Below, piece by piece: positions 56,256 through 64,000 of a stretch of 64,000 nt of DNA. The stretch spans positions 3,453,501 through 3,517,500 of the forward strand of contig NZ_CP049783.1 of the NCBI RefSeq assembly GCF_015710975.1. Reading direction: 5' to 3'. Both the position numbers and the translations under genes were made by a program. Positions within the stretch are counted from its first letter, which is position 1. Each line of letters starts with the position of its first letter. This stretch comes from Paenibacillus polymyxa. GTDB taxonomy: Bacteria; Bacillota; Bacilli; Paenibacillales; Paenibacillaceae. The notes under the pieces were generated by a model. The model did no database searches. It was given only the letters and a program-made list of their open reading frames with translations, and was not told where the DNA came from.

Positions 56256-56900
56256 ATGTCAAAAGGTAGCGTGTTCGTTTCTGGAGCTTGTACTACATTA
56301 TTGCTGGCTGTAATCCTAGGGTGTACTCCCCATGCTGACCCTGCGTCGCCGTCTGGAGCAAGCAATGAGGAGCCCAAGCAAAGTGCGGCCAGTGCAACCA
56401 GTACGCAGCATACCCAGCAAAGTAAAGAGGAACTTGTACTGTCCTTTTATAAGGCTTCATCCCTCAGTGATGAAGCAAAAGTACGTCACATGACGGACCA
56501 TTTGGCAGGTATCGATTGGGGAAAGATGAACGAAATCAGTGAACATCAAAGCATGGACATCATCGAATATTTATATAAGCAGCGCGCTTTGATTCCTTCG
56601 GAAAGTTTCCCGAATGTGATCAAGGGCACTGCTGGCTTGGATGGAGCGCTAACTGAAGAATACGATAATCTTATGGAAGATTTGTTTACAAGGGACAAAA
56701 CTACGATGATCCGAGCATTGGCAAATATGGACAAAACCAACCGCGTACAAGGTATAGGGGGCATCGGGTATGCTCTCAGCTATAGAGACCCGAAGGAAGT
56801 CAAGAAAGAGATTAAACAATGGCAGGCAGGACAACAGCTTACTACGGCAGAGAAGGATGTTATTCGTGCTCTGTTCGCCAAGCTGGATAATCCGTACTGA
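56256..56900 (+). CDS. Lipoprotein of unknown function
   Basis: 214 residues with a signal peptide ending in the lipobox VILGC (Cys near 23), then an Ala/Ser/Gln-rich linker to about residue 65. A mostly helical domain follows (KEELVLSFYKASSLSDEAKV, KQWQAGQQLTTAEKDVIRAL). It is exported and lipid-anchored. No family was recognised. It follows the LacI gene by 86 bp with GATAGGAGAG before the ATG and has its own terminator. Confidence 0.75.
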   Translation: MSKGSVFVSGACTTLLLAVILGCTPHADPASPSGASNEEPKQSAASATSTQHTQQSKEELVLSFYKASSLSDEAKVRHMTDHLAGIDWGKMNEISEHQSMDIIEYLYKQRALIPSESFPNVIKGTAGLDGALTEEYDNLMEDLFTRDKTTMIRALANMDKTNRVQGIGGIGYALSYRDPKEVKKEIKQWQAGQQLTTAEKDVIRALFAKLDNPY

Positions 56901-56942
56901 TGCTGAATGAGTGATGATCTTTGCCTCGAAGTATATAAAATG

Positions 56943-56977
56943 AAAAGCTGCTTCTCTACCCGAGGCAGCTTTTTTGT
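56943..56977 (+). terminator. Terminator of the lipoprotein gene
   Basis: AAAGCTGC and GCAGCTTT arms are followed by TTTT. Confidence 0.85.
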
Positions 56978-56997
56978 GCTGTTTGTACATCCTGCGA

Positions 56998-57927
56998 TTA
57001 TGATTGGAGGTAATCCTGATCTACACGCAAGCGCTTGATATCACGAATTGGAGGGAGGCCGAACAAGCGAGCGTATTCACGACTGAATTGAGAGGGACTT
57101 TCGTAGCCTACCTGAAAACCGACATCTGCCGCATCTGCTGATTCAGATAACAACAGGCGACGGGCCTCTTGCAGACGTAATTGTTTTTGATATTGCATTG
57201 GGCTCATAGCTGTAACCTCTTTAAAATGACGATGTAGCGACGAAGGACTCATATTAGCCAGTTGGGACAATTCATCAATTCGCAACGGCTTATCATAATC
57301 TTGTTTAATTCGCTTTATGACTTCTGCGATCCGGTTTGAATGGCTACCAGTCATGACCAGTTGTTTTAAGGACTCTCCCTGCTTCCCCTGTAAAATCCTA
57401 TACAATATCTCACGTATAACTAATGGAGCCAGCACCGGAATATCCTGCGGTCTTTCCAAAAGCCGTACGAGCCTTACTACGGCATCCAGCAGTAGGGAGT
57501 TGGTCTGGCTTACATACAAGCCTCGTCTGGAATCAGGTATTGGGCTAGTAGGAAAAGCAGCTTCTCTGATCAAATCCAAAACTTGATGCGGATCAAAATT
57601 GAGCCGGAGGCACAAGTACGGAGCTTCTGCTGAGGCTTGTATCACCTGCCCGGAAATTGGTAAATCTACCGAAACCACAAGGTAGTCGGATGTGCCGTAA
57701 TAGTAACTTTCCTCTGCGAGTATCACGACTTTTTTTCCCTGAGCCACAATGCATAAGGCGGGTTCATGGACCTGATAAATTGGAACGGTGGTAGTCGAAC
57801 TTCGGACGAAGTGAAGTGAAGGGATATCTGTAGCGTGAACTCCGTCGTGACTTGTAAATTGTTCTATGAGACTGGTCAATTCGGCTTGCTTTTCCGTGGT
57901 AGAACTCTCAATTTCGGTTGCTTTCAC
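56998..57927 (-). CDS. AraC-family transcriptional regulator (AraC_N type)
   Basis: 309 residues starting at GTG 57927 with AAGGGAGGGG upstream. The N-terminal AraC_N domain (PSLHFVRSSTTTVPIYQVHE, ALCIVAQGKKVVILAEESYY) is followed by the C-terminal double HTH (IDELSQLANMSPSSLHRHFK, FQVGYESPSQFSREYARLFG). AraC_N regulators usually control a neighbouring oxidoreductase. Here an SDR gene is divergent, about 260 bp away. Confidence 0.9.
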   Translation of the reverse strand: MKATEIESSTTEKQAELTSLIEQFTSHDGVHATDIPSLHFVRSSTTTVPIYQVHEPALCIVAQGKKVVILAEESYYYGTSDYLVVSVDLPISGQVIQASAEAPYLCLRLNFDPHQVLDLIREAAFPTSPIPDSRRGLYVSQTNSLLLDAVVRLVRLLERPQDIPVLAPLVIREILYRILQGKQGESLKQLVMTGSHSNRIAEVIKRIKQDYDKPLRIDELSQLANMSPSSLHRHFKEVTAMSPMQYQKQLRLQEARRLLLSESADAADVGFQVGYESPSQFSREYARLFGLPPIRDIKRLRVDQDYLQS

Positions 57928-58188
57928 TATACCCCTCCCTTTTTTACACCGTAGTAATCTTCACTCTTCAGTGGACAAATTTACTTTGAGATGCGCTTTG
58001 TTTTTCGATATGGATTTGAATTCATATTAAGTGTCTTTGGAGGATTAGGCAATAATTTGCTCTGATTCTTCTACCATCTCCAATCACCATCGTCTCATAA
58101 TAAAGATGTAGAAACAATGCTCAATAAACATGTGAAAAGGAAAACAGCATTCTACTTCAATAATTTCTTAACTAAAGGAGGAATAAGC

Positions 58189-58926
58189 ATGTTAGATATT
58201 AAAGGGAAAGTTGCAGCTATTACAGGAGCAAGCAGTGGAATCGGTGAAGCTACTGCTCGTTTACTTGCTCAACATGGGGCTCATGTTGTATTAGGAGCCA
58301 GACGCACAGAACGACTGGAGGCTCTTACCTCCGAAATTCGTTCAAAAGGGGGATCGGCTGATTATATGCAACTGGATGTGACCCAAAGGGAGCAGATGGA
58401 AGCGTTCATTAAGTACGCTGAAAAACGGTTTGGACGTGTGGATGTCATTGTGAACAATGCAGGAGTGATGCCTCTTTCAAAATTGGAAGCCCTGAAAGTA
58501 GAAGAATGGGACCGCATGATTGATGTTAATATACGAGGCGTTCTGCATGGGATCGCGGCAGGGCTTCCCATCATGAAAAAACAAGGATTTGGTCAGTTTA
58601 TCAATATTGCTTCTATTGGCGCGTATAGTGTAACGCCGACTGCAGCAGTATACTGCGCAACGAAGTATGCAGTTCGGGCGATTTCTGAGGGGTTGCGTAT
58701 GGAGGTTGGTGGGGATATTCGTGTAACGCTGGTATCACCGGGAGTAACCGAATCCGAGCTTGCCGACAGTATTTCAGATGAAGAGGCTCGGCAGGGAATG
58801 AAAGAATACCGCCGTATTTCGATTTCGCCGGATGCCATTGCTCGTTCCATTGTGTATGCCATGGAGCAGCCTGCGGATGTAGATGTGAATGAAATCATTG
58901 TCAGACCCACGGCAAGCACAAATTAA
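58189..58926 (+). CDS. Short-chain dehydrogenase/reductase (SDR)
   Basis: 245 residues from ATG 58189 (AAAGGAGG eight bases upstream). The classical SDR motifs are the nucleotide-binding TGASSGIGEATA, the structural NNAGV and the catalytic YCATKYA with a preceding Ser. The family oxidises or reduces alcohols, aldehydes or ketones with NAD(P)H. It resembles YdfG/serine-dehydrogenase-like members, and the substrate is unknown. It is likely controlled by the divergent AraC regulator. Confidence 0.9.
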   Translation: MLDIKGKVAAITGASSGIGEATARLLAQHGAHVVLGARRTERLEALTSEIRSKGGSADYMQLDVTQREQMEAFIKYAEKRFGRVDVIVNNAGVMPLSKLEALKVEEWDRMIDVNIRGVLHGIAAGLPIMKKQGFGQFINIASIGAYSVTPTAAVYCATKYAVRAISEGLRMEVGGDIRVTLVSPGVTESELADSISDEEARQGMKEYRRISISPDAIARSIVYAMEQPADVDVNEIIVRPTASTN

Positions 58927-58975
58927 CTCCATGCAATAAAATCCGTGGTTCCATCTCTGCATTCAGATTGTTTTG

Positions 58976-59010
58976 TCCCCTATCCTTCTTTGCCGATGGG
59001 GGATTATTTT
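58976..59010 (+). terminator. Probable terminator of the SDR gene
   Basis: TCCCCTATC and GATGGGGGA arms are followed by TTATTTTA. Confidence 0.65.
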
Positions 59011-59044
59011 ATGCGGGTTTACTTTTACCAATGTTTGTGTTAAG

Positions 59045-59070
59045 TTAATTTCGACAAACATCGAAATTAA
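59045..59070. promoter_or_regulatory. Perfect palindromic operator before the ArsR gene
   Basis: TTAATTTCGA and TCGAAATTAA are exact 10-bp inverted arms around CAAACA. They lie 28 bp before the ArsR-family gene and are the probable operator of its product. A further half-site lies before the MFS gene. Confidence 0.8.
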
Positions 59071-59097
59071 GACTGGAACCGAAGGGAGACGAACAGG

Positions 59098-59376
59098 GTG
59101 AAAGAGACAACAGAGATGCAGCAAGCTGTAAAAATATATAAAGCACTTGGAGAACCGACTCGTCTCAAGATAGCACTTCTGCTAAAAGAGGAAAGTGATC
59201 AATGCTGCTCTGTACTGGGCGAGAAGCTGAACAGTGTAGCTATTTCAACGCTATCGCACCATTTGAAGCAAATGGCAGAGTCGGGGCTGCTCACATACCG
59301 TAAAGAGGGGACGTTTATTTATTACAGTTTGGATGTGGAAGCAGCACAGAAATATGCCCCGTTCCTGTTGACATAA
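59098..59376 (+). CDS. ArsR-family winged-helix repressor
   Basis: 92 residues starting at GTG with AAGGGAG nine bases upstream. The compact ArsR winged helix is visible (YKALGEPTRLKIALLL, then the recognition helix VAISTLSHHLKQMAESGLLT and the wing RKEGTFIYYSL). CC in SDQCCSVLG may sense metal or redox state, but there is no classical CxC arsenic site. It lies 77 bp before an MFS exporter gene whose upstream region repeats its operator half-site. Confidence 0.9.
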   Translation: MKETTEMQQAVKIYKALGEPTRLKIALLLKEESDQCCSVLGEKLNSVAISTLSHHLKQMAESGLLTYRKEGTFIYYSLDVEAAQKYAPFLLT

Positions 59377-59388
59377 TTTTTTTTAGTC

Positions 59389-59398
59389 TTAATTTCGA
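59389..59398. promoter_or_regulatory. ArsR operator half-site before the MFS gene
   Basis: TTAATTTCGA is identical to the left arm of the palindrome at 59045-59070; the right arm is degenerate. TTTGTA/TACAAA follows at 59401-59416. It suggests that the same repressor also controls the exporter. Confidence 0.5.
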
Positions 59399-59453
59399 TA
59401 TTTGTAAAAATACAAAAATATAAAAAAAATAAAGAAAAGAGGCGTTTTTTAAA

Positions 59454-60626
59454 ATGCAGAGCACGTGGAAGGTGTACATTTTGGCCATTGTCAGTTTTTT
59501 GGTAGGTACATCTGAGTACATTATCTCAGGTATTTTGGATCAGATTGCGACAACCATGGGGATTACGGTGTCCGCAGCGGGCCAGTTGATTACCGTCTTT
59601 TCTCTTGCTTACGCGATAGGCACGCCGATTCTGATGGCAGTAACCGCTAAATGGGACAGACGCAACCTGCTCTTGAGTTCCTTAGGATTATTTGCAGTAG
59701 CCAATATGCTCTCCTTTGTCTTGCCAGGTTTTGGGATGTTTATTGCCGCACGTATTCTGATGGCCCTCGGGGCGGGGATGGTCGTGGTTACTGCACTGAG
59801 CATTGCTGCAAAAATAGCCCCAGTTGGCAAGCAGGCCAGTTCTATTGCTACAGTCACTATGGGTTTTACAGCCTCGCTGATTATAGGTGTGCCGCTTGGG
59901 AGAATGATCTCTTCTGCATATGGCTGGAAAACCGTATTTCTCGGCATCGCTTTAGCGGGGATTATTGCCTTGATCGTTATCGCTATGACAATCCCTCGCT
60001 TGAAAGGAGATCAACCGATCCCTTTACTGCAGCAGTTTGCACTTCTGAAAAAGCCTGAAGTTGCCTTGGGATTAGGCATTACCTTTTTTTGGCTAGGAGG
60101 TTATTCACTCGCGTATACTTACATCTCACCGTACTTGCTGAATGTATCAGGTGTAGGAGAGGATATGCTAAGCTCAGTATTACTCGCCTTCGGAATTGCC
60201 AGTCTAATCGGGTCAAAAATTGGTGGATACAGTGCGGATAAAAAGGGTATACCCTTTACATTATTAGGGGGCATGATGTTGCACGGTATTTCGTTACTCT
60301 TAATTCCTTTTGCCGCGCATTCCCTGATTGCACTATTTGCTTTATTGATCCTATGGTCGTTCGCAGCCTGGACAACCGGACCTACTCAACAATATAACTT
60401 GGTCACTCTCATACCGGAATCTTCCGGTGTGATGCTGAGTCTCAACCAGTCTACCATGCAGCTTGCTATGGCAGCGGGAGCCGGAATTGGCGGTGTAGTT
60501 GTTGGTCAGGTTACGCTGGCCTCCATCCCTTGGTTTGGAGCAGCTGGTGTCGCTATCGCCATGGTAGCTGTATATTTACTTTCACGAAGATCTTCGGTTC
60601 ACACGGAATTGGGTGTGACAGAATAA
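59454..60626 (+). CDS. MFS efflux transporter (DHA1 / AraJ-YdhP type)
   Basis: 390 residues with 12 helices. The MFS signature loop between helices 2 and 3 is seen as AVTAKWDRRNLLLSS and the helix 5 motif as GVPLGRMISSAYGWKTVF. Exporters of this type expel drugs, sugars or arabinose-like compounds. AAAGAGGCG precedes the ATG. It is controlled together with the upstream ArsR-family gene. Confidence 0.9.
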   Translation: MQSTWKVYILAIVSFLVGTSEYIISGILDQIATTMGITVSAAGQLITVFSLAYAIGTPILMAVTAKWDRRNLLLSSLGLFAVANMLSFVLPGFGMFIAARILMALGAGMVVVTALSIAAKIAPVGKQASSIATVTMGFTASLIIGVPLGRMISSAYGWKTVFLGIALAGIIALIVIAMTIPRLKGDQPIPLLQQFALLKKPEVALGLGITFFWLGGYSLAYTYISPYLLNVSGVGEDMLSSVLLAFGIASLIGSKIGGYSADKKGIPFTLLGGMMLHGISLLLIPFAAHSLIALFALLILWSFAAWTTGPTQQYNLVTLIPESSGVMLSLNQSTMQLAMAAGAGIGGVVVGQVTLASIPWFGAAGVAIAMVAVYLLSRRSSVHTELGVTE

Positions 60627-60642
60627 AGAATTATAGAAAAAT

Positions 60643-60680
60643 GAGCTCAGCGGTAGATGGCATCGCTGGGCTTGTTTGTT
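60643..60680 (+). terminator. Probable terminator of the MFS gene
   Basis: AGCTCAGCG and CGCTGGGCT arms are followed by a T-rich run (TGTTTGTTTT). Confidence 0.65.
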
Positions 60681-60719
60681 TTGAATGAGCACTCATATGC
60701 TCTCTGAAAGCAGGAAGGT

Positions 60720-61529
60720 CTATCCAAACGCAATATCAGTAATTTTGCCGCCTTCTTTAAAACCGATATTTTTATAAACTTGATTGGAAACTGAATTTTT
60801 TACATCTGCGTAAAGCATGGGGGTTAGCTGCTCATTTTTTAAAATGGAACATAACCCCGATACAATTGCGCTGGCACAACCTTTTTTTCGCCAGGTAGGG
60901 GGAGTATAAACAGCATTAATACGGCCATGCCTTGGAGAACGATGAGCAATGTTAGCCATGGACACGGGCATACTATTTACAATCCAAAGATATAAATTCC
61001 CTGTCTCGATCGCTGCCTTCGCAGCTGATATTTGACTAGTCGGATCAACTGAACGGTCTAAAGCATCTTTTGAAAAACCAGCTAGAAGCTGGGCAACTAC
61101 CTGTACGTCCTCTGAAGTGGCTTGTCGTATGATCCCCTCAACGCCGGAAGGTTTGTTGTATTCAGGACAGAAATAAGATTCCATAACCATATGAGTATGT
61201 ACCTGAGCAGTATGCCGCTCGGCGTAAGCATGTGCGAAATTCTCGGCTGTTTCGACATCACCACATACACCTGATAGGTTGGTTCCTTCTAAATAATGTA
61301 AGAGTTCTTCGATATAGGTTAACTTATGGTTGCCGATGATTTGCTGCGAAATCCATAGCCAAGCCTTATGTCCGGGTGATTGAGCGAAAATCATATTTCC
61401 ATCAAACGTTTTAAGGCATGTTGATTCTTCTGACTCACATATTCGATGAAGCAAATTATATCGAACCTCATCAATCAAAAATGGATTGTGATTTAATAGA
61501 TCATCGAATGGGACTAGCTGCTCAATCAT
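60720..61529 (-). CDS. GNAT-family N-acetyltransferase
   Basis: 269 residues. The N-terminal 130 residues are unassigned. The C-terminal half is the GNAT fold, with the acetyl-CoA loop region VYTPPTWRKKGCASAIVSGL and the ending NQVYKNIGFKEGG. The two-part architecture resembles FR47-like acetyltransferases. The substrate is unknown. It is monocistronic. Confidence 0.88.
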   Translation of the reverse strand: MIEQLVPFDDLLNHNPFLIDEVRYNLLHRICESEESTCLKTFDGNMIFAQSPGHKAWLWISQQIIGNHKLTYIEELLHYLEGTNLSGVCGDVETAENFAHAYAERHTAQVHTHMVMESYFCPEYNKPSGVEGIIRQATSEDVQVVAQLLAGFSKDALDRSVDPTSQISAAKAAIETGNLYLWIVNSMPVSMANIAHRSPRHGRINAVYTPPTWRKKGCASAIVSGLCSILKNEQLTPMLYADVKNSVSNQVYKNIGFKEGGKITDIAFG

Positions 61530-61621
61530 GGCTTTGCCTCCCTAAAAAATGAGGTTTGATCTAATGTACTTGTATATGCTATGAAAATAAACTGCTACGA
61601 AGTGCTGCTGTTATATCTCTA

Positions 61622-61801
61622 CTAAGATTTAAACTTCCGCGCTATAAGCTTCTTATTCTTTTGTCGCCAAATCCATCTTTCGATAAAGTTTTTTTCTTTT
61701 CTTTCCTGAAGCGTTTCCTTCATCCCTTTAATGAGAAATTCGGATCTTCGCTTGTCGTTCCTGCTAATTTCACGTAGTTCCTCAATAAATTTATCGTCCA
61801 T
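61622..61801 (-). CDS. SOS-regulated small basic protein
   Basis: 59 residues from ATG 61801, with GGAG eight bases upstream. The sequence is highly charged and helical (MDDKFIEELREISRNDKRRS, WIWRQKNKKLIARKFKS) with no signal peptide. It has a textbook promoter with a LexA box between the -35 and -10 elements (61847-61875), which makes it a real gene induced by DNA damage. No family was recognised. In Firmicutes, small SOS genes include division inhibitors and UV-tolerance accessories, but there is no evidence for either here. Confidence 0.72.
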   Translation of the reverse strand: MDDKFIEELREISRNDKRRSEFLIKGMKETLQERKEKNFIERWIWRQKNKKLIARKFKS

Positions 61802-61846
61802 GTCTGCATCTCCGTTAGTTCAGGATTTTCCAAATTACTAAGATAA

Positions 61847-61875
61847 ATTATACAGAACGTATGTTCCTTTTTCAA
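61847..61875 (-). promoter_or_regulatory. Sigma-A promoter with a LexA (SOS) box
   Basis: On the minus strand TTGAAA (61875-61870), 17 nt, TATAAT (61852-61847). The spacer contains GAACATACGTTC (61866-61855), which fits the Bacillus LexA operator GAAC-N4-GTTC with the preferred RNRY centre. Confidence 0.85.
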
Positions 61876-61984
61876 GTCTGCGTCTACTCTATTCAACACA
61901 TAACCATTTTTAGATGAATGCTGTGAGGCCCGCGCCAATTGAATAGGGAAGCATATGCTAGAGTTGAAAGGAGGAATTTACAAC

Positions 61985-62356
61985 ATGACTAATAAAGCAT
62001 ACGTATCTCAAACGTATCCACGCCTTACAGTCTACAATGAAGAAAATTTTCGGGGTTCTAGCAGAGTATTCAGAGGAAACCTAGGTATCCGCAACACCGA
62101 TAATATTCTCGACGGCATCGAAAGTCTGCGTTTCTTTTCTACCAGCAGCAATGCTACACTTGTACTCTTTACTGGCACGCGGTTTAGAGGTAACTTCCGT
62201 GTGTATAGAGGCAATCGCAGCATCGCCGACCTGGATGATCTGATTCGCGGGAATGATGTGGAATCTATTATCTCTACCAATCAACGTTTGACGTTGCAGC
62301 AAATCCGTAATATCCGCAGTACTGGCAGACTGCCATCCGGCTATCGGATCATCTAA
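61985..62356 (+). CDS. Beta/gamma-crystallin-like small protein
   Basis: 123 residues from ATG 61985 (AAAGGAGG eight bases upstream). Two Greek-key-like units repeat: PRLTVYNEENFRGSSRVFRG and ATLVLFTGTRFRGNFRVYRG, each followed by an LDDxI/ESL segment. The fold is that of beta/gamma-crystallins, which in microbes often bind calcium and occur in stress or spore proteins. There is no signal peptide, so it is probably cytoplasmic. It is monocistronic. Confidence 0.8.
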   Translation: MTNKAYVSQTYPRLTVYNEENFRGSSRVFRGNLGIRNTDNILDGIESLRFFSTSSNATLVLFTGTRFRGNFRVYRGNRSIADLDDLIRGNDVESIISTNQRLTLQQIRNIRSTGRLPSGYRII

Positions 62357-62391
62357 CGGTCTTTAGTTTATAAATACGCTATTTTACTAGA

Positions 62392-62435
62392 CTGTTTCAG
62401 AAGCTTGCAGGTTTGGGGCTTCTGGAACGGTTTTT
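62392..62435 (+). terminator. Terminator of the crystallin-like gene
   Basis: CTGTTTCAGAAGC and GCTTCTGGAACGG arms (two G-T pairs) are followed by TTTTT. Confidence 0.85.
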
Positions 62436-62792
62436 GTATGATGGAACTGGAAAATATGAGTAATACTTTAAAAGTAAAACAAAATCATGGACAAGTCAAC
62501 GATGTACACTCATGTCGGCGATGAAAACAATCGCATTTTACTTATAATGTGAAATAATACATTTTAAGCGTATGGCATACTTCTTTAAAATGAAATTTAA
62601 ATTTTAAATATAGTATGGAAAGAAAGGAAGGAAGGAAGGCTAGTCTATGAATTGGTTTAAAAAGTTTCCTGTTTTTCAATAGCTTCGTTAACATAAAGAG
62701 CAATTTCGCAGACCATAAGTGCAAGAATGAGGACGAAACAAATACAGCCTCTTGATAGAATGAGAAACATCACCTATTAGGAGGCTATATTT
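62436..62792. other. Gene-free stretch
   Basis: There is no convincing gene. A run of AAGG repeats (AAAGGAAGGAAGGAAGG, 62623-62639) precedes an 11-codon frame, MNWFKKFPVFQ, that stops at once and may be the start of a lost gene. AGGAGG at about 62779 is the ribosome site of the next gene. Confidence 0.35.
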
Positions 62793-63578
62793 ATGAACAA
62801 AATCCAGCAATTTCATGCACTTCATACTTCAAAGGAACCTTTATTTTTGGGGAATGCTTGGGATTTGCTATCTGCCGTGGCTCTGGAGAAGGCAGGCTTT
62901 AAGGCGATAGGTACAACGAGTTGGGGGATTGCCAATACACTTGGGTTTGCAGATGGAGAGCTTATTGATTTTGACCAGCATATAAGCATCATTCGCACTA
63001 TTGCAGAGCATGTTCAAGTTCCTGTGTCGGCAGATATTGAAGCAGGATATGGGGAGGATGCGGCAACGATTGTCGAGCATGTATTAAGGACAGCCGATGT
63101 CGGAGTGGCGGGGATTAATATTGAGGATTCATTAAAACAGCAAAAGGGACTTCGAGAAGTGAGGGCGCACAGTGACCTGCTGTCCAAAATAAGAGCTGCC
63201 TTGGATGTTCATGGGTTTAAAGAGTTTTTTATAAATGCGAGAACGGATACATTTTTGCAGATGGAGACTCCACTTTCGGAGACCATAGAAAGGGCCAAAG
63301 CGTATGTGGATAGTGGTGCTGACGGAATTTTTGTTCCAGGTTTAAAGAGTGATGAAGAGATCAGAGAGGTTGTATTTCATATACATGCTCCGCTTAATGT
63401 TTTATCTTTGCCAGGTCTGACGAATGTCCGCCAGCTTCAGCAGTTAGGAGTCAAACGGTTTAGCTTTGGAAATGCGTTTTCTGATAAGATAATAGTTGCT
63501 TTGCAAAAGAATGCGGAACAGTTGATCAACCTTCAAGATACTTCAGATTTATATGAGGATTTTGCAAAAATCCCATAA
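62793..63578 (+). CDS. Isocitrate lyase / PEP mutase family enzyme
   Basis: 261 residues of the PEP mutase/isocitrate lyase superfamily. The metal- and substrate-binding motifs are PVSADIEAGYG, INIEDS and INARTDTF. Size and motif spacing fit the carboxyphosphonoenolpyruvate-mutase-like or oxaloacetate-decarboxylase-like subgroup rather than true isocitrate lyase (about 430 residues). Such enzymes make or break C-C or C-P bonds next to a carboxylate. TAGGAGG precedes the ATG. It is cytoplasmic. Confidence 0.9.
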   Translation: MNKIQQFHALHTSKEPLFLGNAWDLLSAVALEKAGFKAIGTTSWGIANTLGFADGELIDFDQHISIIRTIAEHVQVPVSADIEAGYGEDAATIVEHVLRTADVGVAGINIEDSLKQQKGLREVRAHSDLLSKIRAALDVHGFKEFFINARTDTFLQMETPLSETIERAKAYVDSGADGIFVPGLKSDEEIREVVFHIHAPLNVLSLPGLTNVRQLQQLGVKRFSFGNAFSDKIIVALQKNAEQLINLQDTSDLYEDFAKIP

Positions 63579-63593
63579 GCGACTTCCAATGAA

Positions 63594-63633
63594 CAATATA
63601 TAGATCGAAATGGTTTAGTTCGTCTATATATTG
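63594..63633. repeat. Inverted repeat between the PEP-mutase and Ada-type genes
   Basis: CAATATATAGATCGAA and TTCGTCTATATATTG pair with one bulge around ATGGTTTAG. There is no T-run, so it is a weak terminator at best and possibly an operator for the following gene. Confidence 0.5.
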
Positions 63634-63709
63634 CACTTCGGAGCGACTGGAATCGAATTTTACAAAATCCTGAACTATATGAGTATGAACTAGAGAAAGG
63701 ACGGATTCT

Positions 63710-64000
63710 TTGATCATGGCTAAACCTAGTCTTTCTTTTGAAGAAATGTGGGAGAAAATTATAGCATGTGATCGTAAATATGACGGGGTGTTTTTTACCG
63801 CTGTGAAAACAACCCGTATATATTGCCGACCTTCCTGTCGATCCCGAAAGCCGAAAAAAATCAATGTCGAGTTTTACTTTGATGTGGACACCGTGGAAAA
63901 AGCGGGTTTTCGCGCTTGCAAAAGATGCCAGCCTCATACAGATCATTCGCCGTATATCAGGCTTGTCCAGAATGTGATAGCTTTTTTAATCAATCATTAT
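63710..64000 (+). CDS. adaA: AdaA-type methylphosphotriester-DNA methyltransferase / AraC regulator (partial)
   Basis: Ninety-seven codons are visible before the window ends. The frame reads MAKPSLSFEEMWEKIIACDR, then VKTTRIYCRPSC and RACKRCQPH. The four cysteines of the Ada zinc domain are in place (YCRPSC and CKRC); the first is the methyl acceptor that turns Ada into an activator of the adaptive response to alkylation. An AraC HTH should follow beyond the edge. TTG 63710 is best placed for the AAAGGA site (eight bases); ATG 63716 is the alternative. In Bacillus an adaB or alkA gene usually follows. Confidence 0.87.
   Translation, partial: MIMAKPSLSFEEMWEKIIACDRKYDGVFFTAVKTTRIYCRPSCRSRKPKKINVEFYFDVDTVEKAGFRACKRCQPHTDHSPYIRLVQNVIAFLINHY

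Noticed and set aside
61720..61938. 72-codon minus-strand frame
   Set aside because: It overlaps the SOS promoter and the 59-codon gene in another frame, has no ribosome site, and the overlapping small gene explains the region better.
63526..63946. Minus-strand frames over the start of the Ada-type gene
   Set aside because: The plus strand encodes the four-cysteine Ada zinc domain with a ribosome site, which is decisive.

Overview
The window looks like a chromosome segment of a Paenibacillus, most likely of the P. polymyxa group. This is inferred from gene content: a secreted GH5 endoglucanase, a YesM/YesN two-component system beside a CUT1 sugar importer without its own ATPase, a 2,3-butanediol-dehydrogenase-type enzyme, strong AGGAGG ribosome sites, and CcpA-type cre operators at carbohydrate genes. 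No rRNA, tRNA or CRISPR array was seen.

Left part (1-10 kb): the tail of an unseen locus, the GH5 endoglucanase with a cre site, a decayed ascorbate-type PTS permease gene (ulaA-like), small cupin and HEAT-repeat proteins, then a histidine kinase / response regulator / sugar-binding lipoprotein / two-permease cluster with cre boxes in front of both the kinase and the binding protein.

Polymorphic-toxin region (10-26 kb): two long minus-strand genes encode nearly identical VgrG-like spike proteins that diverge after about residue 675 into different toxin tips. One tip has a JAMM/JAB-like HxHP...SxxD motif, the other a YwqJ-type cytidine-deaminase motif. Each is followed directly by a probable immunity gene. 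An orphan toxin tail with an ankyrin-repeat immunity gene lies downstream of the first. The two genes, and a third partial gene at the left edge of the window, share an upstream block of about 85-110 bp containing a sigma-D (motility)-like promoter. Housekeeping genes sit between the two toxin loci: a WYL regulator, a DJ-1 protein, a VOC protein, an alpha/beta hydrolase, a PLP decarboxylase and a DGC-domain protein. Zeta-toxin-like and IS3-like relics flank them.

Defence island (about 29-41 kb, visibly AT-rich): a membrane protein, an HTH protein, a Gabija-type pair (OLD-family nuclease plus UvrD-like helicase), then a retron made of a TOPRIM-ATPase effector, a structured ncRNA with a perfect 10-bp a1/a2 pair, and a reverse transcriptase. 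A divergent small-regulator pair and a 113-nt palindromic element close the right side. A secreted beta-helix protein lies at its left border.

Right part (41-64 kb): largely ordinary chromosome. It has TldD/TldE, threonine synthase, glutamate dehydrogenase, MarR/nitroreductase, a VanZ-RDD protein with an amino acid permease, an AraC regulator fused to a siderophore-binding lipoprotein, butanediol dehydrogenase with a LacI regulator, AraC/SDR, ArsR/MFS, a GNAT enzyme, a small gene with a textbook SOS box, a beta/gamma-crystallin-like protein, a PEP-mutase-family enzyme, and the start of an Ada-type methyltransferase regulator. Several operators can be read directly from perfect palindromes.
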